DNA of 64,000 nucleotides from Metellina segmentata (GCA_947359465.1 OX375877.1:58501359-58565358), one strand, 5' to 3'. Shown: positions 12,300 through 23,330, counted from the stretch's first letter. Numbers and translations: made by a program. Notes: a model not told the origin generated them from the sequence alone.

Positions 12300-12850
12300 T
12301 AATATATACTGACATGCCAAAAATAATGATAAAACAGCATGCAAATTAGCAAGTGATGCTCGCATAGCAAAAGTCAGATGGGTATCAGTGCTGCATGTTG
12401 GATTTTGAATGTTGTGTAAAACATTTAATAACATGATAATGGCTACACAATGAGAATTAACCGAGTTTGAATGTGGAATGATAGTTAGAGATTCAAACAT
12501 TTGGTTTCACACAAGACTTTTCAGATTCCTTGCTTGTCAGTGTCAAGGATGTATCATGAGTACCTCATGAAAGGCATTACCTTCTTCCACAAGCAACAGG
12601 GCAGTGGTCAGCTGAATTATCAAGATCAGCCACGTCTGTAAGCAGAAGCTTAGCTTCCATGTTAACTGACAAATGACAACATCAACTGATTGTCATATTC
12701 AATAAGGGATGCACTACAAGCATGTCTGTGAAGTCAGTGCAATGAAATTTGGTGTTAATGGAATATGGCAGCAGACTCGAGTGCCGTTACTCAGACATGG
12801 ACCATGTTGAGCATTTCTGGGATATGATTGATAGCATGCTATTCTTAAGT
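12300..12850 (+). pseudogene. Tc1-like transposase relic with internal deletion
   Basis: From 12439 the plus strand gives MATQ, a stop, then ELTEFECGMIV, and one frame over YHEYLMKGITFFHKQ. This resembles the N-terminal helix-turn-helix of Tc1-like transposases (typically ELTEFERGMIVG...). From about 12780, DMDHVEHFWDMID corresponds to the SPD.NPIEHLWD region holding the last catalytic glutamate. The central catalytic part is missing, leaving about 550 of a usual 1,000 coding bases. Several stops and frame changes make this an old, dead copy. No terminal repeats were identified. Confidence 0.6.
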
Positions 12851-13249
12851 TGTAAATAGTACCTCCATATATATATAAATGATTTATATGTACATAATAA
12901 ATTGTTTTGCGCCGATATTTCATTCCTGTGTTCACCACAGTAAACATCTAGGATTTCATTCGGTCAGATATCTGTAACAATTAGACTGCAGTTTCATTCT
13001 AATATGTTTTCTGCAGTTTCAAAAACTTCTGCACATTTCGGTTACAGATGCTATTAAACTAATATCGAGCAATTGTGAACAATAAGACTCCTTTTTGCAA
13101 AACAAATCTGGTTTCTATTCACTGACATTATGTCAATATTAAAAATTAACACTAAGCAATAGACACGAAACTGGCTGAGTAGTGTAGCTAGTAGAGTATT
13201 TTGTCTCCCAGAACGAGATTCTGAAAACATTCTCCAAATTTGAATATTT

Positions 13250-13384
13250 AGTGGTAGGTAGGTATTTTAATAACCTCGCACTATAGCTATTGCAAGCATC
13301 AAAAATTAGCAATGGTCCAGGATCAAACCCAAAGGGAAAGATACCAGGACAACACCACGTAATTTTGAACCACTATCAGATGAC
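13250..13384 (-). mobile_element. SINE family A fragment, diverged
   Basis: Holds taacctcgcactatagc, ggtccaggatcaaaccca and cacgtaattttgaaccac, which match the 3' body of the family on the minus strand. 5'-truncated. Confidence 0.7.
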
Positions 13385-13389
13385 AAACT

Positions 13390-14190
13390 AATGTTTAGAG
13401 AATATTTTTAAAACATCAAAATTTGGAGAATATTGAACAATTCTCAATTTGAAATGTCATCTTTTTGGAAACTGATTTCTAATGTTTGTTTGTCTTAGAA
13501 GTTCTTTTTTAAACATAATTTTTTCAACTGTGTATTTATTCCTCAAAAATTCCTCACTTTTTAAATTTTTATGTCTTTAGTAGAAAATTCTAGATTATTC
13601 TCCTCTTGAATTTTTTTTTTTTTTTGATTATTATCCTTTGGAGAAAATTCTTCCATCTCCAAAGTAAAGAATAATGTTGAATGAGGGAAACGAGAGCTCC
13701 CCTTGTCTACAAAGCACTTAATGGCCTGGTTGTCAATGAATTGAACAAACTGAACCAATCAATTTTAAAATATATTGATTATTTATGTATGTTTACTAAA
13801 ATTATTCCTGTATGTGTGATAATGAACAAAGGTTAACTACTTTAATACTTTTATGTTAATTTTTAAAATTTTACTGATGTATTGTATGGAGAGGTGAAAG
13901 TTAGTGGTAAGTCACTTTTAAAAAAAATATTTAGACACAGAAACCAGATATGACAATCTGTAAACAGAAAACGTAAAGTAAGTCAGAGTTTCATTCATAA
14001 TAGTCCCTATTTGTCCAACATTTTTGTTCTTGACCTTTTGCATCATGTACAAAATCATACTACCTTTTGTTTTATGTTAATTTCTGGGGGGAAAAAAAGA
14101 AAAGTGACTTACACCACTGTAACTTTAACCCATCCATATAAACTAATACTTTTGCATTATAGAATGTCTGGAAATTATATAGTAGTACAA
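13390..14190. other. AT-rich, no gene seen
   Basis: Only short frames. Two ggagaat-type palindromic clusters lie near 13390-13440 and 13570-13650. Confidence 0.4.
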
Positions 14191-14199
14191 TACAATACA

Positions 14200-14535
14200 G
14201 TAAAAATATAATGTTGTTGGCCAATGAGATCATGCTCTAAGCTGACAAAATTAACCAATATTCAATTCATCCTGGGTCTGCAGAAGGTTTAACGCAATTC
14301 GAAATCTCATAAGAATGGCATTGAATATCATTGTTATGTCTGATCAATTCACACCAAATTTGGTAAACTTATACTTTATAAATCCCGTGTGAAACCATCG
14401 GCTACATATTAACTCCCATTCAATGTCCTGGGACTGAAGAGGTGGCTAAGACAATTTGCAATCCAATAGAAATTACATTACGATCAACTACAAATAATTA
14501 AAACCGAGCAATGCCTGGTAATTTAGCTAGAAATA
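14200..14535 (+). mobile_element. Helitron-like 3' end (tentative)
   Basis: Ends with ccgagcaatgcctggtaatt followed by tagctagaaat. A short GC hairpin followed by CTAG is the pattern of Helitron 3' termini. Upstream, caccaaatttggtaaact and ggactgaagaggtggctaa resemble the sequence near 25315-25420, which precedes a similar end. No Rep/helicase coding sequence is seen, so this would be a non-autonomous or truncated copy. Confidence 0.45.
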
Positions 14536-14994
14536 CAATTCCGCTCTTCTGTGTTTACACATAATCATAAATACATTGACATCAGTGGTTCATACTCATG
14601 GACTAGAAGCATTGCTTCCTTGTCCTACAAATACTTTGACAACCAGGGCAACACTGTCAGTATCCATTCAGTTTTTCCAAAAAAATACTTCAAAATTTTA
14701 TTATTTTAATAACAGTATAAATTTTTTGCTTTTAGTTTCAGAAATTGTAGGATTGGTTTCATTACTATGTGTAACATAGAAATTCCTCCTCAAAATCCTC
14801 AAAGGTCTTTGTATTAGCCCCTTGGCTAGTGCCAAAAATTTTTGCCTCGAGTTCCATTCAAGGTGTGTTGGAATGGAACTTTTTAACAACCTTTTCTCTG
14901 TGCAAAATTCAAGGCATCTGCATACACCACAGTGCAATTTTGTTTAGATTTTATTACATTTTATAAAATATAATAAGTTTTAATCAGGGTGTCA

Positions 14995-15913
14995 AGATTT
15001 AAATCAACAATTAAAATCATGATTTTAATCAAATATATATATATTTTTAATTATTGTAATTTGTTGAAAAATTATTAAAAATTGTAAAATAGTAAAGTAA
15101 AAAACAAGTTGACATCTATTTGAAAGTTTTGAAAATGTTCATGCATGTTTTTGTAATATGTTACGAACAATAAAGCATTTATTCAAGTGTGGGGAGCATG
15201 GGAAAATATTGTACCTTAATGTTATACTTAAGGCCTAAACTAAGTACTTGTTACTCCTTTAATTGACTGTGACCAATAGCTTAGCTATGATGATTTTTGA
15301 ACTACATTTTTTAAAATCGAGACAAATACAAAAAAAAAAAAAAAATTAATGTGATTAATAATTTATTTAAAAAAATACAACTGAGCTTTCTATTTGAAAG
15401 GATAGAAATTTAAACACTATGATCTTTCATTTTGCAAAATGCACCCTGAAACAGTCACCTGTCATTTTAAGAGTAGTGACCCAGAACAAATATTTATCCA
15501 ATCAGACTATAATTTAGGTCTGTCACTTACACGTACGGATAAATTGTTAACATGATGATGTAATTTACTAAAAAAAACTATGTAGGATGTCGACTTGTGT
15601 TTTAAAGTTAAAGAAATGTTCCACCTTTCGCTTTTATTTTGAAAATTCATTTTTTAAATGTATTACCATGCAACAAACTATGCATTTTAGTGAAATAAAT
15701 ATCGATTTGCCATGTCAAAAATTTAATTTACTCAAAATAAATATTGGTTTACAATGTCATGTCAAAAACTCTATTTTTTTAAAAACAAATTTATACATTA
15801 TAATTATTTTAAAACAGTGAAAAGGGCCTACAGTAATTAAAATAAAAGAATCAGATTTAAATAAACAAATTTAATTACTTGTTTTTTCAAAAAATCAGTT
15901 CTTTTACACTCTG
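14995..15913. mobile_element. Non-autonomous hAT-like element with 8-bp TSD
   Basis: Starts cagggtgtcaag and ends (reverse-complemented) cagagtgtaaaag. Identical 8-base target-site duplications gttttaat flank it at 14987-14994 and 15914-15921. CAGGG-type ends with 8-bp duplications are diagnostic of the hAT superfamily. The 919-base interior is AT-rich and has no transposase similarity. Confidence 0.75.
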
Positions 15914-15933
15914 GTTTTAATATGTAATATTAG

Positions 15934-16600
15934 CAAGGTTCCCATGGATCAGGGAAAACCTGGAATAGTCAGGGAATTTAATTTTGTCAAAAAATAATCA
16001 GGGAACATTACTCATTTTCGTCTAAAACCCGGAAAATCGCTTTAATTACCTGAAAAATTATTGTTCATGGCTTCACAGATGCTTTGGAGAAAAGTAGCCA
16101 GTCAGATTTGTACAAAGTTTAGTATCACTTTATTTCATATATAGAATTTTATATATAGTATTTTATGTATAGAATTTTCATATATAGAATTTTATATATA
16201 GTATTTTATGTATAGAATTTTCATATATAGAATATATAGAGAGAATTTTTCAACTAATTTTAAAAGCAGCTAATATTTAACAGGTAAAGAATTTTGTTTA
16301 GTCCACTAGATTCAATTGAAAAATTTAATACTTGATGCATTAAATCACAAATTGATTTAAATCAAATATGTTGGATTATTTGAATAAGTTATTTAAATGC
16401 AAAATTACCTGTGTTTTGTGTATGAATTTTTACAGTGTATACTTCTTAAAATGATTATTATTATTGGCTACTGAATGGCTAAATTATTTCTTGCTTTTTC
16501 ACCTTAAAGATGTTATGAATTGCTGTATTACCTGAAATTTTGAAAAAACGTGTCTGGAAAAGTCAGGGAATTTTATTTCTGAAATAGAGTGGGAACCCTG
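15934..16600. mobile_element. hAT-like MITE
   Basis: The left end caaggttcccatg and the right end gtgggaaccctg form terminal inverted repeats. Subterminal gtcagggaattttatttctg (right) mirrors gtcagggaatttaatttt (left) as a direct rather than inverted pair. A tattag match of 6 bases flanks the element, shorter than the 8 expected for hAT. No coding capacity. It lies 20 bases after the preceding element. Confidence 0.6.
16136..16236. repeat. 43-bp tandem repeat, about 2.3 copies
   Basis: The unit begins catatatagaattttatata and recurs at 16136, 16179 and 16222, inside the 15934-16600 element. Confidence 0.8.
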
Positions 16601-16619
16601 TATTAGAAAATATTTTTTA

Positions 16620-17890
16620 TTTAACTTCGATTCAATTTCTTACTCATAGGAACTATCCTTCTGTTTACCTTTGTTATCATTTATCTAAAATGCTTCAATG
16701 ACTACATTCTGACTTTAGTCTGGGTTGACTTATTTTTGATTTTCAATAACTTCAATACGTAACTTAAAAACGTGAGGTTACAATTACACTAAATTGAGCC
16801 AAGTAACTCACACTTTTTAAAACTATTTTTAAGTATCAAACATTAAAAATAAAATGTCTATAAACAACATAAACTTTCAAAGAAAAAGACAGGTAAAAGA
16901 TTAAAATTATTCAACGAGTACTTTGATCATAAATAGTGTAAAATCATGAGAAAAACAAAAATAAGACTAAAATCAGAATGTAGTCATTGAAACATTTCCG
17001 ATTAACGCTAACAAAGGTAAACAGAAGGATAGATTTGGATAGTTCCTCTGAGTGTGAAATATTTAATTTAAAAAAAAAAGAGGCAATCCAACTGCACATC
17101 AACAATTGAGCGAAAAAATTTATTTGATTATGATAATTACCAAATAAATTGCACAACCAGTGATATGTAAAAGGGTCAAACACCGTCTCTTATCTCATCG
17201 TCTAGGATTGTTTTCTTACTTTTCAGAATTTCTCCAACCCAAAACGTCTTTCCGCTAAAAAAATCTTGTTTTAAAAAAGCTTTTTTGAGAGGTAACGCGT
17301 TCCAAAATTATACACTTCATTTAGATAAGACTTGTTGGAGGAAAGAAAAGTTTTATAGGATTCATCAGCAGCAGTCAATACTACGCTGGGATCAACAGAG
17401 CCGAACCGAGAAGTCACATGTAGAGAAATTCACTACATTAGGACACTTTCGAAAACATTGTTTTTGCAAAGTGTCCTAAAAGCACAATAAACAGAAACAA
17501 TATAAGGGTATTTACCTGTAATTCACATTTATAAATGTGTTTGAATAAAGCTTTCTCGTATCGTAGACGTCCGCCGCTTGCTAGAGAATCCAATCTCATA
17601 CTCACTCACTGCACAACACGGGTTACCTTAATATTAGAGGAAAACGTTTCTCGCCAAATTTAGCTGCCAAGTGTCGAACAATATGTGAAATACTGTTGTT
17701 GTTTTAACTGTGAGCAACCTATCATTTTTCCAGAGTCGCCTTAGATTGCAGTTAGTTTTTCCATAGAGGACTGAATGAGTGCTCTCTCCTACTTTTGAAG
17801 CAAAAAAGTCAATTTTTCTTCCACGGAGATGTTTTATTATTTCACGGGTGTTTTATAAATTTGCATCAGACTTGTTTTTCGTTCAAACGC
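16620..17890. other. AT-rich, no gene seen; one hairpin
   Basis: Repeats of acattctgactttagtctg-type sequence occur in both orientations near 16700 and 16960. No supported gene. A long hairpin lies at 17438-17479 (separate entry). Confidence 0.4.
17438..17479. other. Interrupted 12+5 bp hairpin followed by AATAAA
   Basis: ttaggacacttt pairs with aaagtgtcctaa. Inside, aaaac pairs with gtttt across a 3-base loop, separated by a small internal loop. A caataaac poly(A)-like signal follows about 8 bases later. It does not match the histone stem-loop consensus. It could equally be a palindromic repeat end. Confidence 0.55.
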
Positions 17891-18035
17891 CCCAATACAG
17901 AGGCTGTTCGCACATTTTTTAGACGATTTTGGTTAGCGGTAATAAAAAATCGTTTGCTGCAAAAGAAATAATTGCAGTCGTACTATGTTTTTAAAAGTCA
18001 AAATTATCGTCTGCGGCTGTTTGTTTTTATTCAAA

Positions 18036-19110
18036 ATGGCGTTTTTAACGAAGCAGTGGTTCGAAGGCTATATTTATGCTCTTTCCGAAGAGAAATATTC
18101 ATATTCCGTTATCCAATAACGATATGAGAGTCATGGTTTTGTGATATCTAAAGCGTCGATAGGAAATATCGTCAACAAGAAAGGAAGAAAACGTCAAATT
18201 GGAGCCTCAAGTGGGAAAAAAATTCCAAACAAGTATACAAGGAAGAAACGGACATCTTCGACTATAGGAAAGGTACGTTGTTTAATGTTAACAAAAAATC
18301 CCCCTAGTCAAAGGACAGTTTCAAAATCATTAAAATGCTCGGTGTCCACTGTAAACAAAATGATAAACGTTGATTTAAATCTTAAGAAAGCGAAAAAACG
18401 CAATGTGCATGCAATGTGCGAAAAAACGCAATGTCCTGCGTTCAGCATATCGCTGAACGCAGGACACGCTACCGAATTCTATGTGAGAAACACTTATCCA
18501 AAGAAATGGGAAAAAATTGTCACAATAGATGAATCATGGGTGTATGCTATTGATTGCAGCAAAAAAAGAGCCATTTATTATCATAAAAATTGAGAAACAA
18601 ATTTAAGTACATGGTTCACAGAATCGATAGAAAGTTTTTCTAAGGGATTCATGATTGTTGCTGGTTTTTCATATAATGGCAAGTTAAAAATAAAGAGAGT
18701 GGAAAAAATGTCAAGATTAACTCCAAATACTATCAGGAACATATTTTATCGCCAATTTTTTTTTAATTAAATACCATCGCTTTACCCACAGTGCCATCAA
18801 TCTGTGGAACTCCATCAAGACAAAGCTAGCAGTCACCCACCAAAATCCACTGTAAATTTCCTAAAAGAAATGGAAAAAAAAAGCGGTATCAAAGCCATAC
18901 CCTTCACTGATATCCCTACTAAATCTCCTGATGTATCACCTATGGATTTTTGTGCTTTCGGACTTTTAAAATCTGCATTATCCAAATTTCGTCCCACAAC
19001 CCTTACAGGACTCTGGAAAGCTGTTCAGGAGGAATAGGATAGAATACCTCTTCTGACACTTCAAAAGGCATTATTATCCTGGACGGTGTCGAAAAATAGT
19101 TCAGAATAAG
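18036..19110 (+). pseudogene. Mariner-type transposase (DD41D spacing), four in-frame stops
   Basis: Reading from ATG at 18036 (MAFLTKQWFEGYIYALSEEK), one frame covers nearly the whole protein. It is broken by TAA at 18117, TGA at 18591, TAA near 18766, and TAG at 19035 after VQEE where tryptophan is usual. Visible features are an N-terminal helix-turn-helix region, the first catalytic aspartate in TIDESWVY, the second in ELHQDKASSH, and the third in KSPDVSPMDF. By my count 41 residues separate the last two, a DD41D arrangement. Such enzymes cut and paste DNA at TA sites. Residues around AMCEKTQCPAFSISLNAGHA come from an inserted hairpin (18432-18466) and look foreign. It is a pseudogene unless stops are read through. 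Confidence 0.88.
18432..18466. other. 35-bp near-perfect palindrome inside the transposase
   Basis: tgtcctgcgttcagc and gctgaacgcaggaca are exact inverse complements with a 5-base spacer. Just upstream, gcgaaaaaacgcaatgt occurs twice, 28 bases apart. Together these suggest a local template-switch or duplication event. Confidence 0.85.
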
Positions 19111-19552
19111 GGCTATCAAATAGAACATTTAAAACACAAGAATTTTATGTAATTTAGTTTTGTGAATACAATATACATTGTCTAAAAAATGTGTGAACAG
19201 CCTCTGTATAACTCTGAAGCCGGGGTCTCGCAAGTAAATTCCAGAGATCGTATGAAAAATTCCATTTTTGCTTTTGATATTGCTATGTGTGACATTTTGT
19301 GATTTCCACCCTGATGGAAAAATCTCTTATGTCATCAGCTGATCCAGAAAAATAAGAAAAAACCCAAAATATATAACAATAGAATCAAATCATAGGAAAA
19401 ATGTTTTTTCTTTTCTCTCCTGAAAAATGCAGCTTTTGGACAAACGACCTTTTTTTCACTTTGAGTGACAATATCTTCTAAGGTCTTCTTTGAGTGACTA
19501 TATCTTTCTTCTAAGTTGTAGTTGATCGGAGAGTTTTCAAAAACGTTCACAG

Positions 19553-19752
19553 GTTATTGGTTTTGGGGTTTTATGGCGCAGGGGAAATACGTGGACATCC
19601 TGTTCCTGACATAATCAAATAATAGAATACACAATGAAAGTTTTTAATGACACAGAAGAGACAAATACACCCCGCGGGAATGCACTTACAGGAATTGAAC
19701 CTGCACCGTCTTCAACTCAAAGGTTGCTATAGCCACTGAGCCACGACGCACC
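19553..19752 (-). mobile_element. tRNA-derived SINE family B, near full length
   Basis: On the minus strand it opens with ggtgcgtcgtggctcagtgg, a box-A-like sequence. Then comes aggttcaattcctg, a good box B. The 3' part holds the ttttatggcgcagggg motif shared with the other family B copies. The 5' acceptor arm and box order show descent from a tRNA; it is not a functional tRNA because no matching 3' arm follows box B. Confidence 0.75.
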
Positions 19753-19759
19753 AAAAACG

Positions 19760-20226
19760 TTCAAAGGAATTTTTTTTAAACTAAATGTCTGCCTATACCA
19801 GAAATAAAAGTTTGAAAAGTGAATTTTTAAACTCTTTTTTTTTCGACTCGAAGCTTTGCTTTTTTTGTTAGAATATCTTTATGAACTGAATTTCTACGTG
19901 ATTTATAGAATGAATAGTAAATTATTTACTTTAAAGCCTTTAGTGTACACCACAGAATTCCTTTCTTCATAGACTTATTGAACAGAGCTCTTATTAAATT
20001 CAAACTGGAATCTGCTAAAAAACTGTATCTAGTACCCTGAGTTCAGCTTTCTCGAGCATATTTCTTTTAGACAGATAAAATTCAATCAGATAAAAGGAAC
20101 AGCTTTTGTACAGCATTCTTCCTTGTAAAATGATTCAGAATTCCATTTTTAAATATTCCATAAGCTACGATTAATTGCAACTGTGCAGGGCTCACAACAA
20201 AATGATTCAACAACATTTCCCTTCTT

Positions 20227-20261
<35 letters not shown>

Positions 20262-20820
20262 CCATGTCCTTTTTTTTATTTCATTTTAATCCATGCCCCT
20301 TTTTTCATTTTAATCCATGCCCTAGGCACCGGGCCGTCATGTTGCTTTGTGGATCTGTGCACTGCGCTAGCAACTAGTGAGTTTTAGGCAGAGCAGATCA
20401 CAAATTATTTTTGGTGGTATTCAAAGAAAGAGCCATTTGTTTACTTCGTTTTAAATGTAGTAGTGTTTAAAATGAAAATAAAATTACAGAACTAGAAAAG
20501 TAGAAGAAATTGAGGAGGTCGATAGATAAACTTTTCGTAGGCATAAGAAGAGTTGCAAATTACTCGGTAATAATCTTTTTGGAGAATGTTCTCTAAAAGA
20601 TTACCGAAAAATTTACACCGTACTTTTTTTTTTATGAAGAATGCATTCACAAGGAGAATAATCGAGAATTTCCTTCTAAAGCCATAAAAATGATTTTAAA
20701 AATTGTGAAATAATGAATTTAAATCAATGAAAAACGCATGCATAAATGAAAAAAAAATGATTAGAGTACTTCTAAGGGTGTCATTAAAAATACTGGAAAA
20801 TATAAACAGTTATTTTTTAC
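19760..20820. other. AT-rich sequence with poly(A) run
   Basis: A pure A run occupies 20228-20258. A short repeat, catttt-aatccatgcccc, occurs twice after it. A hairpin-like ggtaataatcttttt...aaaagattacc lies at 20569-20606. No gene seen. Confidence 0.5.
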
Positions 20821-20824
20821 TCGG

Positions 20825-20970
20825 GTGTGGCCTCGTCATCTGACTATGTTTAAAATGACGTGGTGTTGTCATAGAATCCTTCCCATTTGGGTTTGATCCT
20901 GGACCTTCACCAGTAACCCGATGTGTTGTTCTAGTACGACATTAATTGAAATTACCTTACCATTTCCACA
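20825..20970 (+). mobile_element. SINE family A, 3' half
   Basis: Contains cctcgtcatctgact, gacgtggtgttgtc, gggtttgatcctggacc and ctagtacgacattaattg, ending in a short ATTACC tail. 5'-truncated. Confidence 0.85.
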
Positions 20971-21122
20971 GGTGCACTAACCCCCTTCCCCCAATTTTTT
21001 CAATGTTAGGCGATACAAAGAATTACTAACAAAAACTATTCTTTTCAAATCCAAAAGGATACATTTTTGTCATCAGTTTAAGTAGTCCTAAATTATATTA
21101 TATACACTACCCTACAATAATG

Positions 21123-21447
21123 ATAATTTGGTAATTTGTAATCCACGTCGTTCTAGAGTGCTACAATGGGCTATTGATGACGGTCCGGGATCAATCCTTT
21201 AAGTGAACGATCCGAGGACAACACCTCGTAATTTTAAACCACGGTCAGATGACGAAGCAACACCTTAGCTGGCACTCCACTCTACAAACTTCCACACCAA
21301 CGCAACGTGAGGACTTTCGGCCACGACAGATTTAAGGTGAACCAGCCGCCTCTACACCATACACTTACAAACATTCATGCCCGGATTCGAACCAAGACCC
21401 TTCCGATCTAGAGGCTAACACCTTAACCACTATACCGGTTGGTCAGC
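21123..21447 (-). mobile_element. SINE family A, full length, inserted in left TIR
   Basis: Contains the complete head (ccgaccaaccggtatagtgg in reverse complement, box B with one change) and body. It is flanked by a 13-base duplication ccctacaataatg (21110-21122 and 21448-21460), which is part of the Tc1 TIR. The insertion is therefore younger than the transposon copy. Confidence 0.93.
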
Positions 21448-21599
21448 CCCTACAATAATGTATAGGACAGCAAGATGTGATGGCATAAAGGAAAAAATAC
21501 ATGCTTTTATAGGTGTGGTATCACACGTGCTGCAATTACACTAGCAACACTTCTAGGCATACTTTCAACAAGGCTTTGATATACAGCTATTGGTATTTC

Positions 21600-21950
21600 T
21601 GTCTATTCCTGCTGTAAGAATATCGCCAGCTCAGCGGATTTCGGATGTTGTTTCCTTGTCCGTAAGCGTCGCTCTAACTCGTCCCACAGATGTTCTATGG
21701 GGTTTAAGTCGGGACTCTGAGCAGGCCTGTTAAGACGTTTTACATCCATATCTTGATACCTCTGTTGACAGAGGCTGCAACATGACATAGAGTGTTGTTG
21801 TCCTGGAAGAAACATTCGTCCATTCCATAAAATTGCCAGAGCGTAGGAAGAACCTGGTTGTCCAAAATGTTCATGTAGACGTCGGCGTTCAATTGACCAG
21901 GAACAACATGCAAAGGTCGAAGGCCATACAACGAAAATTACGTCCAAACA
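21600..21950 (-). pseudogene. Tc1-like transposase C-terminal part
   Basis: Two frames are needed. The first gives GLRPLHVVPGQLNADVYMNI, then a segment ending FFQDNNTLCHVAASV. The second gives QDMDVKRLNRPAQSPDLNPI and EHLWDELERRLRTRK. The middle aspartate (FQD) and final glutamate (NPIE) of the DDE triad are present, but the first aspartate and the DNA-binding domain are deleted. A one-base frame change near 21765 separates the halves. It cannot encode an active enzyme. Confidence 0.85.
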
Positions 21951-22001
21951 AGTAGTCTGATTTTATGCAAATCCGCTAGCGTTCGGTCCGTTATTGTAGG
22001 G

Positions 22002-22891
22002 GCCGACCAACCGGTATAGTGGTTAAGGTGTTAGCCTCTAGATCGGAAGGTTCCTGGTTCCAATCCGGGTCCGGGCATGGATGTTTGTAAGCGTATGGTG
22101 TAGAGGCGGCTGGTGCACCTTAAATCTGTCGTGGCCGAAAGTCCTCACATTGGGTTGGTGTGGAAGTTTGGAGAGTGGGGTGCCAGCTCAGGTATTGCTT
22201 CGTCATCTGACCGTGGTTCAAAATTACGAGGTGTTGCCCTTGGATCTTTTAAGGCAGGCCTCGAAATAGATTTTTTTAATACAGGTGCACACTGTGCACC
22301 TAAGTTTTTAAATTAGGTGCACAGGTTATATGTTAGATGCACATTAAAAAATAATAATATAAGAGTATTAATGTAATGTAAACTACTGTATTAGTTGGGT
22401 ACGTTTATATAGGTTCGTAGTAGATAGTAAATAAAAAATATATTCACATATCGAAATTCTACGGCACACTGCTATCGCGACAGTCGCTTTAACAGAGCCA
22501 TCTGGAAAATGTTTCGATCATCGGAAAGTTCTGGTGTCAGTGACACAAGTAAACCTTCCTTCTGTATAAACCCGTTACGGCACAGCGATTTTGTTTTCGC
22601 TTAGTGTGTATTTAGGAATTTTAATTACGTTCTTTTAGAGCGAGCGATGTCGATACTAATATTTTGTTCAAACATCAAAATAACATAAAACACGTTCCTC
22701 CCTTTTTTTTTAACGTTAGGTGCACTGTGTGCACCTAGCTGGAAAAAATTAGGTGCACAATTTTATCTTCATGTGAACAGTGCACCTGTGCACCCGGGTA
22801 TTTCGAGCCCTGTTTTAAGGCATTGATCCCGGACCGTCGTCAATAGTCCGTTATGTTAGTACGACTTTAACTAAAATTACCATTACCATTA
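22002..22891 (+). mobile_element. SINE family A, full length, inserted in right TIR and split by a hAT MITE
   Basis: It starts gccgaccaaccggtatagtg, with box A and a slightly altered box B (ggttccaatcc), and ends in three ATTACC-type units. A 14-base duplication ccgttattgtaggg (21988-22001 and 22892-22905) is the right TIR sequence. The body is interrupted at 22255-22812 by another element. Confidence 0.93.
22255..22812. mobile_element. hAT MITE (ggtgcac family), 8-bp TSD
   Basis: Begins caggcctcgaaata and ends tatttcgagccctg, with many ggtgcac/gtgcacc motifs just inside each end. The duplication ttttaagg (22247-22254 and 22813-22820) lies within the SINE body. Relatives are at 32970-33531 and 40312-40895. 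No transposase is encoded. Confidence 0.92.
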
Positions 22892-23061
22892 CCGTTATTG
22901 TAGGGTAATGTATTTTTAATGAATAATGCGATAAAAACTAGAAAAGTGAAAAATGTCACAAGCACCTAAGATTCACCGCGGCAATTTTGTCAAATAAAAT
23001 ATCTGGATTTAACGAGATCCAATCACAATTAGCTTTGTAACAAGCTATAGGTTTTCAAAAT

Positions 23062-23330
23062 TTACTGGGAACCGCGTAGCCCAGTTGGTAGAGCATCAAC
23101 CTAAGGGTTGCGAATTGGAACTCGATCCTATCAAATACCATCGTGTACGTGGTGGCTGGTGAATGTTAAGTCTGTCGTGGTCCCTATTGTCATGTGTGGT
23201 GTGGAAGTTTGGAGAGTGGTAGTGCCAGCTCAAGTGCTGATCTCGCTATCCGACCATAGTTTAAAATTTCAAGGTATCCTCGGCTCTTTCCCTTCGAATT
23301 TCATCCCGGTAAGTTGCCAGTAGCAAGTTA
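23062..23330 (+). mobile_element. SINE family A body behind a different tRNA-like head
   Basis: The head reads gcgtagcccagttggtagag (strong box A) and then a degenerate box B, gaactcgatcc. It differs from the ccggtatagtgg head of other copies. The body, from gtggctggtgaatgttaagt through gtggaagtttggagagtgg to ttcatcccggtaag, is shared with family A. This is a separate subfamily with a swapped or independently acquired head. Confidence 0.75.

Larger units (their letters stand above)
17898..19206 (+). mobile_element. Mariner-type element, complete ends, inactivated
   Basis: 27-base terminal inverted repeats begin cagaggctgttc on both ends with one mismatch and continue to ttttttagac. TA target-site duplications flank the element at 17896-17897 and 19207-19208. 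The 1,309-base length is normal for mariner-type elements. One transposase reading frame fills the middle. The near-perfect TIRs suggest a fairly young copy despite its stops. Confidence 0.9.
21103..22912 (-). mobile_element. Short Tc1-like element carrying two SINEs
   Basis: The ends are cactaccctacaataatg on the left and, reverse-complemented, cattaccctacaataacgg on the right. Removing the two SINEs leaves about 560 bases. This is the same structure as the copy at 55143-55731: TIR, then agcggatttgcataaaa, then the transposase C-terminal third, then TIR. The element is therefore an internally deleted, non-autonomous lineage rather than a random truncation. Confidence 0.8.
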
